From Pontibacter sp. G13 (lineage in GTDB: Bacteria; Bacteroidota; Bacteroidia; J057), in NCBI RefSeq assembly GCF_031851795.1, contig NZ_CP134696.1, positions 7,474,911-7,538,910 of the forward strand: a stretch of 64,000 nucleotides of DNA. The letters run 5' to 3'. Below the pieces are notes generated by a model. It saw nothing but the letters and a program-made list of their open reading frames with translations, had not been told where the DNA came from and searched no databases. Positions 34,454 through 41,682 of this stretch are shown in pieces (positions within the stretch are counted from its first letter, which is position 1; the number at the start of each line of letters is the position of its first letter). The translations under genes were made by a program, and so were the position numbers.

Positions 34454-34777
34454 ATGAACGATATCACTTCCCGCGAATTGAAAGAACGCATCGACGCTGG
34501 AACAGCTCCAGTGATGATCGATGTCCGCGAGCCCCACGAATGGGATCGTCAGCATCTAGATGGAGTGAAAACCATCTCTCTTTCCACCATCCCTGCACAC
34601 CTTCCAGAATTGGAAGCACTTAAGGGAGAGGAAGTTGTGCTGATCTGCCGTTCTGGTGGACGCAGCGGCCAAGCGACTCAGTTTCTGAGAAGCAAAGGAT
34701 TTTCCAACGCTCGCAACCTCATCGGAGGCATGTTAGGTTGGAAAGCAGAAATCGACCCTGAATTTGACGTAGACTGA
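34454..34777 (+). CDS. Single-domain rhodanese
   Basis: 107 residues, one rhodanese domain with the active-site loop CRSGGRSG (about residues 73-80) and the substrate-side DVREPHEWDRQHLDG. Rhodanese-like proteins carry sulfane sulfur as a cysteine persulfide. Cytoplasmic (no signal). It sits 5 bp before the thioesterase gene, so is translationally linked. Confidence 0.9.
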   Translation: MNDITSRELKERIDAGTAPVMIDVREPHEWDRQHLDGVKTISLSTIPAHLPELEALKGEEVVLICRSGGRSGQATQFLRSKGFSNARNLIGGMLGWKAEIDPEFDVD

Positions 34778-34782
34778 TCTCC

Positions 34783-35196
34783 ATGATTGTACACGAGACA
34801 CAAGTCCGGGTACGGTATGGGGAGACAGACCAGATGGGGTATGTTTACTACGGCAAATACGCCGAGTACTTTGAGGTGGGGCGTACGGAACTAATCAGAT
34901 CCTTGGGCCTCACCTACAAAGCCCTTGAAGAGTCGGGCATTTTGATGCCTGTAGCTGATCTTCAGATCAAGTACCGTTATCCTGCCAAGTACGACGACAT
35001 TCTCACCATCCGTACTTCGGTTCCCGAGCATCCCAAGAGTAGTTTCCTCACCCAGTATGAAATCTCCAACGAAGCGGGCCAATTGCTCGTCTCTGGGAGT
35101 GTCAAACTGGCATTTGTGGATGCTGCTAGGCAGAGACCTGTCCGGGCACCTCAATCTGTACTCGATGCAGTGAAGCCATTTTGGCCAGAATCCTGA
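34783..35196 (+). CDS. Acyl-CoA thioesterase, 4HBT/YbgC-like hotdog
   Basis: 137 residues with the YbgC/FadM-type start VRYGETDQMGYVYYGKYAEYFEVGRTELIR (Asp of D-Q-M-G-x-V is the family catalytic position). It hydrolyses small acyl-CoA or acyl-ACP thioesters. In a four-gene run after ychF. Confidence 0.9.
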   Translation: MIVHETQVRVRYGETDQMGYVYYGKYAEYFEVGRTELIRSLGLTYKALEESGILMPVADLQIKYRYPAKYDDILTIRTSVPEHPKSSFLTQYEISNEAGQLLVSGSVKLAFVDAARQRPVRAPQSVLDAVKPFWPES

Positions 35197-35253
35197 ACCT
35201 CGGTTCGGGATTCTCCGTCGATATCCATACCTTTCGGCCCAGTTCAGGATACC

Positions 35254-36300
35254 ATGAAGCGAATTAAAGCTCGCATAAGACGATTATTCCAGCAGATATC
35301 TATTTTCCTCAGGAAAATTACTCTGCCAGGCTTTCAGGGCATGGCAGTGTACGATGTCCTGAGGTTTTTTCTGAGAGGGCTGAACGATAGTAAATTCACG
35401 TTGATGGCCTCCGCCATGGCCTATCAATTCTTCTTCTCCTTCTTCCCAACCCTGCTGCTGGTCTTCATGGTGATTCCATATTTCCCGATGGAAGGGCTTG
35501 AAGAACAAATTCTCACATTCCTACAGCAATTCGTTCCCGCAGATGCGTTTCTTTTCATCGAGCAAATCGTCAATGATTACTTTGAGGGGAGTTCGAGTGC
35601 TTTTCGGGTCAATATCTGGTCGCTTTCGATCACATTCGGAATCGCGATGTATGGGGCCCTAAGAGGTATTATCGCCATGATGAAGGCCTTCACTAAAAAT
35701 GAGGAGGTTTTCAAATCCCGAAACATCTTCGAAATGTATGGCGTGGCCCTGATGATCTTCATGATGTTGGCCGCTGTCATTCTCTCGGCCGTCACTTTAC
35801 TGATCCTGTTGGATGGGGCGATCTCCTTGATGATCGATTACACCTGGATCACTTCAGGATTTGGAACGGTTATTCATGGAGCGATTGAGTATCTCATCAC
35901 TTTGTTGACCATCTTTTTCTCCATATCCATTCTGTACTATTTCGTTCCTCCCACGCACGAGCGGTGGAAGTTCATTTCACCCGGTGGAGTCATGGCGGGT
36001 TTCCTGACCTCTTTGGCCATGGTGGGATTGCGGATTTACCTTGCCAACATTTCCATTGGCATTTACGGGTCTGTAGGGACCATTATCCTCTTGATGATCT
36101 GGTTCTACTACATCTCCTTGATGCTTTTGATCGGATTTGAATTAAATGCTGCAATTGATTTGGCACAACATCACAAGAAGCCTGAAGATCAGGTGGAATC
36201 TCCTTCCCCAGATGAAATGGAGGTCGCTTCCATAGATTCACCTCTACCCCCTAGTCAAAAAGAAAGCCGGACAGGGCAACCCCTATCCGGCAATACTTGA
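35254..36300 (+). CDS. YihY/BrkB-family membrane protein
   Basis: 348 residues with about six membrane segments (SAMAYQFFFSFFPTLLLVF is the family hallmark; GTIILLMIWFYYISLMLLIG near the end). Often called 'ribonuclease BN' historically, which is wrong for this family; function unclear. The last codons (36266-36291) also encode the hairpin terminator of the convergent cys operon. Confidence 0.87.
   Translation: MKRIKARIRRLFQQISIFLRKITLPGFQGMAVYDVLRFFLRGLNDSKFTLMASAMAYQFFFSFFPTLLLVFMVIPYFPMEGLEEQILTFLQQFVPADAFLFIEQIVNDYFEGSSSAFRVNIWSLSITFGIAMYGALRGIIAMMKAFTKNEEVFKSRNIFEMYGVALMIFMMLAAVILSAVTLLILLDGAISLMIDYTWITSGFGTVIHGAIEYLITLLTIFFSISILYYFVPPTHERWKFISPGGVMAGFLTSLAMVGLRIYLANISIGIYGSVGTIILLMIWFYYISLMLLIGFELNAAIDLAQHHKKPEDQVESPSPDEMEVASIDSPLPPSQKESRTGQPLSGNT
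36256..36291 (-). terminator. Terminator of the cysteine operon, inside the 3' end of yihY
   Basis: On the minus strand, GCCGGATAGGG (36291-36281) pairs with CCCTGTCCGGC (36276-36266) around a 4-nt loop, followed by TTTCTTTTTG. It begins 25 bp beyond the cysH stop, so the two convergent genes share these bases. Confidence 0.8.
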
Positions 36301-36316
36301 TCAGCGAATTCCGCAA

Positions 36317-36973
36317 TCAATGCTTGAATGCATGCAATCCGCATTCGGTCTTGTCAAACCCTACCCATCTTCCAGCACGGCCCGCACCCTTGTGGGTACA
36401 ATGCTTGCAACCAACTGATCCATAGCCTTTCAGCTCTAGCGGATGTTGGGGAAGCTCATAGAGAACTCGGCTCCACTCTGCCTCTTGAAGAGACATGTCG
36501 ATAAATGGATAGAACCTAAGCATGCCTTTGTCCTCTTTGAAGAGTTCCAAAGTCTTGCGATTGTCATTGGTTCCACCCATCATGCCAGAGATCCATACAT
36601 CATGGGTTTCCTTTACCTTCTCCAATGGGTCCACCTTATTCAGATGGCAACAAAGGTCAGGTTGGTGCGCCCACGTGTAGTTGAGTTGGGTAAATGTGTG
36701 CTCGTTTTTGGGAGGTTGAACAGAAACGACATTCAAATTCCATTTCCGGGTCAATTCTTCCTTGTATTCGAGCGTTTCCGGAAAGTGGTATCGGGTATCC
36801 ACAAAATGAATGGGATGGTCCGGCTTCACTTTCCTCAGGAGGTTCAATAAAATGGCTGATGTAGTCCCAAAGGACGAGGTCACCAGCACCCTGTCGAAGT
36901 CCCGGAAGATCGCCTCCAAACGCTTCCGGTGATCATATGGTGAGTATTTCTCACACAGGGTTTTAATATCCAT
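36317..36973 (-). CDS. cysH: Phosphoadenylyl/adenylyl-sulfate reductase
   Basis: 218 residues. Substrate loop VTSSFGTTSAILL, DTRYHFPETL, the Fe-S cysteine pairs CC (PDLCCHLNKVDPL) and CKHC, and the catalytic KTECGLH near the C-terminus. The two Cys pairs indicate the [4Fe-4S] type that reduces APS (or PAPS) to sulfite. Last gene of the cys operon after a 110-bp gap; its placement with the CysO pathway links sulfate reduction to cysteine assembly. Confidence 0.9.
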   Translation of the reverse strand: MDIKTLCEKYSPYDHRKRLEAIFRDFDRVLVTSSFGTTSAILLNLLRKVKPDHPIHFVDTRYHFPETLEYKEELTRKWNLNVVSVQPPKNEHTFTQLNYTWAHQPDLCCHLNKVDPLEKVKETHDVWISGMMGGTNDNRKTLELFKEDKGMLRFYPFIDMSLQEAEWSRVLYELPQHPLELKGYGSVGCKHCTHKGAGRAGRWVGFDKTECGLHAFKH

Positions 36974-37083
36974 ACGTTCCCTTTTACCAGGTGAAACTAG
37001 GGGTGTACTACGCTAACGCAGCACGAATATGCGAGGTCCTTGCATAGAGGGTTTGAGATGTCAAAGATCGGTTTTGAGCCCAA

Positions 37084-38268
37084 TCAGTACTGCGGAAGGT
37101 CGGGATCGATTTCCCGCGCATAGGCCAAAACTCCGCCTGTAAGGTTGTAAAGATTGTCAAATCCGTAATCCGATTCAAGTTTTCGTATGACTTTTGCACT
37201 TCGAACCCCACTTCTACAATGAATAATCACAGGTTTGTCGCGTGCAATGTCGTCAATATGTGACTCGATTTCTCCTTGAGGAATCAATTCTGCCCCAATA
37301 TTCACGATTTCATACTCATAAGGCTCTCGAACATCAATTACCTGAATATCAGCTCCCTCATCAGCCAAAGCCTTGAGCTCGGATACGGTCTTGGTCTTTA
37401 CTTGAATGCCTTCGTCGTGTGCCTGCTCTACTTGAGGAGCGCCACAGAACTGAACATAATCAATCAGTTCAGTTTGAGTAGGATTTTCACCAGTCAGCGG
37501 ATTAGCTGGATCTTTACGAATCTTAAGGACACGGGTTCCAAATTCGAGCGCATCAAACAGGAATAACCTCCCAGCAAGTGGCTCTCCAACTCCTGACACA
37601 ACCTTGATAACTTCCAATGCCTGCATAGAGCCCACAATTCCAGGCAATACGCCGATTACCCCGCCTTCAGCGCAGCTGGGAACCAATCCGGGTGGCGGAG
37701 GAGTAGGGAAGAGGTCTCGGTAATTTGGCCCCTTTTCGCCATTTGGGAATGTGTAGTTGAACACTGACACCTGTCCTTCAAATCGAAAAATGGAGGCGTA
37801 CACGTTAACCTTTCCCAGAAGTACACAAGCATCGTTGACCAGATACCGGGTCGCGAAGTTGTCCGTACCATCAGCAACGACATCGTAATCCTTGATAATG
37901 TCCAAGGCATTATCAGAGGTCAGCATCGCATTGTACGTTTGAACCTCAATGTGAGGATTGAGGGAGGTAATTCTCTTGGCGGCTTCTTCCGCCTTGAGTT
38001 TGCCTACTGATTCCACCCCAAACAGCACTTGACGCTGTAGATTGGAATCATCCACACGGTCATAATCGACGATTCCGATTTTTCCGATCCCTGCTGCAGC
38101 CAGATATTGGAGCAATGGGCTACCCAAACCTCCAGAACCTACGACCAACACGCGGGCGGCTTTGAGTTTCCGTTGACCTTCGATATTGAACTCCGGAATA
38201 ATGAGGTGTCGACTATATCGTTCGATTTCCGCCTTGGAAAAAGATACGGTGGGAGTGTCTGTTACCAT
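37084..38268 (-). CDS. MoeZ-like adenylyltransferase/sulfurtransferase (ThiF/MoeB plus rhodanese)
   Basis: 394 residues from ATG 38268 (the frame opens at a TTG, 38277). ThiF/MoeB domain (about 5-255) with GSGGLGSPLLQYLAAAGIG, DRVDDSNLQRQ, the catalytic-loop cysteine VPSCAEGG and NYRDLFPTPPPPG in place of the zinc Cys pair of E. coli MoeB, exactly as in mycobacterial MoeZ. Rhodanese domain (about 285-390) with CRSGVRS. It adenylates the carrier's GlyGly end and transfers sulfur to form a thiocarboxylate. Downstream of the CysO-like gene by 21 bp. Confidence 0.9.
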   Translation of the reverse strand: MVTDTPTVSFSKAEIERYSRHLIIPEFNIEGQRKLKAARVLVVGSGGLGSPLLQYLAAAGIGKIGIVDYDRVDDSNLQRQVLFGVESVGKLKAEEAAKRITSLNPHIEVQTYNAMLTSDNALDIIKDYDVVADGTDNFATRYLVNDACVLLGKVNVYASIFRFEGQVSVFNYTFPNGEKGPNYRDLFPTPPPPGLVPSCAEGGVIGVLPGIVGSMQALEVIKVVSGVGEPLAGRLFLFDALEFGTRVLKIRKDPANPLTGENPTQTELIDYVQFCGAPQVEQAHDEGIQVKTKTVSELKALADEGADIQVIDVREPYEYEIVNIGAELIPQGEIESHIDDIARDKPVIIHCRSGVRSAKVIRKLESDYGFDNLYNLTGGVLAYAREIDPDLPQY

Positions 38269-38289
38269 GATATTCAAATGTCCGTTGGA

Positions 38290-38571
38290 TTAGGAAAAAA
38301 GCCCTCCGGCAATCGCAGGGATGATGGAAATAACTGATTGCTCAGAAACGGCAGTACCGGGCCCTTGCAATTCGTAAATATCGTCCTCCCCCAGATAAAG
38401 GCGGACGAAGGAGCGAATCTTTCCGGTAGAATCCAAAATTTGGGCCTTGAGATCGGGATATTGATCGGTCAAAGCGACAATCGAGTCTTCCACGGTTTGA
38501 GCTTGGGTCTCCACAGACGCTAGATTGCCGGTGAATTTCCGAAGGGGGGTCGGAATGAGAATGGTTGCCAT
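38290..38571 (-). CDS. CysO-like sulfur-carrier protein with C-terminal LFS extension
   Basis: 93 residues from ATG 38571 (the longer frame starting 38640 overlaps the protease gene). Ubiquitin/MoaD fold: IPTPLRKFTGN start, KIRSFVRLYLGEDDI, SIIPAIAGG. It resembles M. tuberculosis CysO, which ends in GG; this one ends GG-LFS (G89, G90, L91, F92, S93). The activating enzyme needs a free diglycine, so three residues must be removed. The stop is certain (TAA at 38290-38292). Four bases separate it from the JAMM gene upstream. Confidence 0.87.
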   Translation of the reverse strand: MATILIPTPLRKFTGNLASVETQAQTVEDSIVALTDQYPDLKAQILDSTGKIRSFVRLYLGEDDIYELQGPGTAVSEQSVISIIPAIAGGLFS

Positions 38572-38575
38572 TTGA

Positions 38576-39067
38576 TTATTGGGTTTGAGTTTGGTCTTGT
38601 TTATTCGAAAGTAGTTCTTCTGAGAAAAGGCCATCATCATCTAGTCTCCAAGATCGGATGTGATCAAATTTTCCATCCTGAATGGACAGAATCAAATACG
38701 AGAAAAACGGTGCAGCCTGTTTATGGTCGTGAATAGATGCAATCGCAGGATGGTTGGGATGCGAATGGTAGACGCCCAATAAGTCCAATCCCTGTTCAAT
38801 GGCATACTTCTCCGCCTTCATGTAGTCTAGTGGACTGATAAGAAATCGTCTCCTTTGATCGCCAGCTTGGTCATTGGGTACGGCTCTCATGTGTGTGAGG
38901 GCTCTTGGTACCCCTTCCTTTCCCAACACGAAGCCGCAACATTCGTTGGGAAAATCGGCCTCTGCATGCTCGATCATCCTTTGTAGAACGGCGTCTTCGA
39001 TCTGAATCTCAGCCTCAAAATGGGTGTCAGAAAAATAGGGGCCAGATAATTCGCCTTCTTTTTTCAT
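38576..39067 (-). CDS. JAMM/MPN-family metallopeptidase (Mec-like)
   Basis: 163 residues with the complete JAMM motif: E42 (NECCGF), H101-S-H103-P, S111 and D114. In Mycobacterium, Mec+ hydrolyses the CysO-cysteine adduct to release cysteine. Here it may also trim the LFS tail of the carrier, as QbsD is reported to do for QbsE in Pseudomonas. Its ATG overlaps the stop of the synthase by four bases (ATGA), so the two are coupled. Confidence 0.9.
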   Translation of the reverse strand: MKKEGELSGPYFSDTHFEAEIQIEDAVLQRMIEHAEADFPNECCGFVLGKEGVPRALTHMRAVPNDQAGDQRRRFLISPLDYMKAEKYAIEQGLDLLGVYHSHPNHPAIASIHDHKQAAPFFSYLILSIQDGKFDHIRSWRLDDDGLFSEELLSNKQDQTQTQ

Positions 39068-40005
39068 GAGAAAATCTCGTTCATGACCTCTCCATATTTG
39101 GCGTAATCGTCGGCAAATGTTGTGACTACTACGCCTTCTTCAAGCTCTTGAGCGACCTTGACAGCTCCAGCGAGATTTCCCGCAGCGGACGGGCTCAAGA
39201 GAATTCCCTCAGTTTTAGCGACTCTTTTCACCCAATCGTAAGCCTCTTCGGTGGAAACAATCACCGTTCTGTCAGCCTGATTGGGATCGTAGATTCCCGG
39301 TACCAATGCAGTTTCCATGTGCTTCCATCCCTCCAAAGCATGCATGGCAGAATCGGGCTGAATGGAAATCATTTCGATATCAGGATTCAATTCTCGGAGC
39401 TTGCGACTATTCCCCATGAAAGTTCCGGATGTACCTAGAGTTGCCACCAAATGGGTGATTCGACCTTGAGTTTGGCGATAGATCTCATTGGCGGTGGTCC
39501 GGTAATGCGCCTTCCAGTTGTTGTCATTGTTGTACTGGTCCGCGTGAAAATACTTTTCTGGCTCATTGGCGGCCAGTTCACGAGCTTGTCGTTGAGCACC
39601 ATCCATCCCTTCAAGTGGATCGGTCAGGATCAAATGGGCTCCGAAGGATCGAAGGATCAGTTTACGAGTTTCAGAGGCATTCTCCGGAAGGAAAATAGTC
39701 ACCGGGATGTCGAGCCTAGCGCCAATAGCTGCATAGGCAATGGCTGTATTCCCAGAACTCGCGTCCATTAGATGGCGGCCCTCGGGAAGGTCTCCATTCA
39801 AAATAGCGGCCTTGAAGATTGAAAAGGCCGGCCGAGCTTTGACACTTTGGCCGAGCTGAGCCCATTCGCATTTGGCGTATAGCTCTACACCGGGTTTTGA
39901 CCAGGCACGCTGAATCCGCATCAGTGGGGTGTTTCCGATCAGCTTTCCAGCCTCATCGAGTTTTCGGATCAATTTAGGATCCACGACCATGGGAGAAGTA
40001 TTCAT
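39064..40005 (-). CDS. CysM-like, CysO-dependent cysteine synthase (PLP)
   Basis: 313 residues. PLP lysine K56 (GQSVKARPA), DASSGNTAIA, GTSGTFMG. The segment ALEGWKHMETALVPGIYDP lines up with the corresponding part of M. tuberculosis CysM (ending VPELYDP), and the neighbours are the CysO partners, so the acceptor is probably O-phosphoserine and the sulfur source CysO thiocarboxylate. First structural gene after the attenuator; overlaps the JAMM gene. Confidence 0.88.
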   Translation of the reverse strand: MNTSPMVVDPKLIRKLDEAGKLIGNTPLMRIQRAWSKPGVELYAKCEWAQLGQSVKARPAFSIFKAAILNGDLPEGRHLMDASSGNTAIAYAAIGARLDIPVTIFLPENASETRKLILRSFGAHLILTDPLEGMDGAQRQARELAANEPEKYFHADQYNNDNNWKAHYRTTANEIYRQTQGRITHLVATLGTSGTFMGNSRKLRELNPDIEMISIQPDSAMHALEGWKHMETALVPGIYDPNQADRTVIVSTEEAYDWVKRVAKTEGILLSPSAAGNLAGAVKVAQELEEGVVVTTFADDYAKYGEVMNEIFS

Positions 40006-40024
40006 GTTTGAGTTGGTTTAAAAG

Positions 40025-40053
40025 CAAAAAACTCCACCTGAAGGGGTGGAGTT
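40025..40053 (-). terminator. Attenuator terminator before the cys operon
   Basis: On the minus strand the arms AACTCCACC (40053-40045) and GGTGGAGTT (40038-40030) pair perfectly around CCTTCA, followed by TTTTTGC. It lies between the leader peptide and the cysM-like gene (20 bp before its ATG). Its 5' arm can instead pair with GGTGGAGT at 40101-40094 in the leader frame, forming an antiterminator. Confidence 0.85.
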
Positions 40054-40079
40054 CGATCTATCATCAAAAAAATGATGGT

Positions 40080-40142
40080 TCAATAAAGGACAGACTCCAC
40101 CTGTGTATGTTCCATACAACAACAGCATGCACAGATATGCAT
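40080..40142 (-). CDS. Cysteine-rich leader peptide of the cys attenuator
   Basis: 20 codons from ATG 40142 to TGA 40080: MHICACCCCMEHTQVESVLY, with Cys at positions 4, 6, 7, 8 and 9. It lies 75 bp upstream of the cysM-like gene, same strand. The codons for Gln14-Val15-Glu16-Ser17 contain GGTGGAGT (40101-40094), identical to the 3' arm of the terminator. Stalling at the Cys codons would leave this segment free to form the antiterminator; reaching the stop would cover it and allow termination. Inference: expression rises when charged tRNA-Cys is scarce. Confidence 0.8.
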   Translation of the reverse strand: MHICACCCCMEHTQVESVLY

Positions 40143-40454
40143 GTGAAATGGGGTAGTATGAAGGTGGATGAGCTGCATAATTGTCAAATGATCCTTGAAA
40201 CGAGGGCTTTGGGAAAAAGTTATAGAAGATTTGAAAAGATTTTAAGGGAATATTTCGAAAAATCTTCCATTACACGGGTTATTTCGCCAATTCTTCAATA
40301 AGAATAGGTCTGCTGAATGACAATATGAAATTCTCACCAAAGTGTACCAACCCAATATCTTTCCCTGCTAATCAAGCATTCCAGCTCATAAACCCATACA
40401 TTATTTGGAACTATGGAGTAGTTCTGTTTTTTTGATTGTTTATTACTACTGGCA
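40143..40454. other. Intergenic region between divergent transcripts
   Basis: 312 bp, A+T-rich. It must carry the promoter for the cys leader (minus) and the TRAP-type lipoprotein (plus). I find no exact TTG-N19-TANNTTTG in either direction and no gene. Confidence 0.5.
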
Positions 40455-41555
40455 ATGAAGAAACAGATTTCGCGGGAAGATTTTCTCAAAAAAGGGGCCG
40501 CAGCACTTGCAGGAGTAGGTTTGCTCGCAACTAGCTGTGAAGAATCCGAAGAACGCACGGCTCCGAATATCATCACGAATAAATCCTATCAGTGGAGAAT
40601 GGTCACGACCTGGCCACCCAATTTTCCAGTCGTTGGGATCGGCTGTACTCGATTTGCCGATTGGGTCAGAGAGATGTCAGGAGGTCGAATGGATATTCAG
40701 GTGTATGGTGGGGGAGAGCTAGTACCCGCGATGGAGGCATTTGACGCTGTCAGCTCCGGAGCAGCTGAAATGGGAAATGGAGCTGCATATTATTGGGCAG
40801 GAAAAGCTCCTGCCGCTCAATTCTTTGCCACTGTGCCTTTCGGAATGGATGCCCGGCAGGCCCAAGCTTGGATTGCGTCAGGAGGAGGGCAAGCACTTTG
40901 GGATGAAGTCTATGAACCCTTCCATGTCAAGTCATTCGTAGCAGGTAACACCGGAACCCAAATGGGGGGCTGGTTCAACCGCGAAATCAATCGAATAGAA
41001 GACTTCAAAGGCCTCAAAATGAGGATGCCGGGAATTGGGGCAAAAGTCCTTAGCAAAGTCGGGGCCACAGCTGTAAGCGTTGCTGGTGGAGAAATCTATA
41101 CAAGTCTCGAAACGGATGTCATAGATGCCACTGAGTGGATCGGACCCTATCATGACTATCTGATGGGCTTTCACAAAATTGCCAAGTACTATTACTATCC
41201 AGGGTGGCATGAGCCCGGGACGATTTTGGAAACGATGGTCAATCGTCCCAAATTCGAAGCTTTGCCATTGGATCTTCAGCGGATAATCGAGGCGGCTTGC
41301 AACAACCAGGCGATTTGGACCTTGGCTGAATTTGACGCGAAAAACAACGACTACCTCAATAAACTGAAGGCTGAAGGGGTACAACTGAGAGCATTTTCTC
41401 CTGAGATTTTGGATATTCTCAAACAAAATACCCAGATGGTGCTGGAAGAAATGGTCGCCAGTGATCCACAAGCCAAAAAGGTGTATACAGCCTACAAAGC
41501 TTTCCAGACTCAAGCTTCCGAGTGGTCCAATGTCGCGGAAAGAAGCCTGATTTAG
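40455..41555 (+). CDS. TRAP-type substrate-binding lipoprotein (DctP/TakP-like)
   Basis: 366 residues. SREDFLKKGAAALAGVGLLATSC resembles a Tat-like or Sec leader ending in a lipobox cysteine (Cys28). The body has DctP-family features (YGGGELVPAMEAFDAVSSGAAEMGNGA, FKGLKMRMPG, GPYHDYLMGFHKIAKYYYYPGWHEPGT) close to the TakP keto-acid binding group. The membrane subunits DctQ and DctM are not adjacent, so it is an orphan or works with distant partners. Confidence 0.85.
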   Translation: MKKQISREDFLKKGAAALAGVGLLATSCEESEERTAPNIITNKSYQWRMVTTWPPNFPVVGIGCTRFADWVREMSGGRMDIQVYGGGELVPAMEAFDAVSSGAAEMGNGAAYYWAGKAPAAQFFATVPFGMDARQAQAWIASGGGQALWDEVYEPFHVKSFVAGNTGTQMGGWFNREINRIEDFKGLKMRMPGIGAKVLSKVGATAVSVAGGEIYTSLETDVIDATEWIGPYHDYLMGFHKIAKYYYYPGWHEPGTILETMVNRPKFEALPLDLQRIIEAACNNQAIWTLAEFDAKNNDYLNKLKAEGVQLRAFSPEILDILKQNTQMVLEEMVASDPQAKKVYTAYKAFQTQASEWSNVAERSLI

Positions 41556-41634
41556 CCCTGTATTTGGGGGCATGCTTGAATGCAAATCACTAGAAGAATG
41601 TGAGATTCAGAATCTGACTTCTTTCATAAAAATA

Positions 41635-41663
41635 GGGCCTAACCCCAAGAGGTTAGGCCCTTA
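41635..41663. terminator. Bidirectional terminator
   Basis: Perfect 10-bp stem GGGCCTAACC (41635-41644) with GGTTAGGCCC (41651-41660), A-rich before and T-rich after on the plus strand. It sits between convergent genes ending at 41555 and 41683. Confidence 0.8.
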
Positions 41664-41682
41664 ATATTTTTGACTGGCTGGA

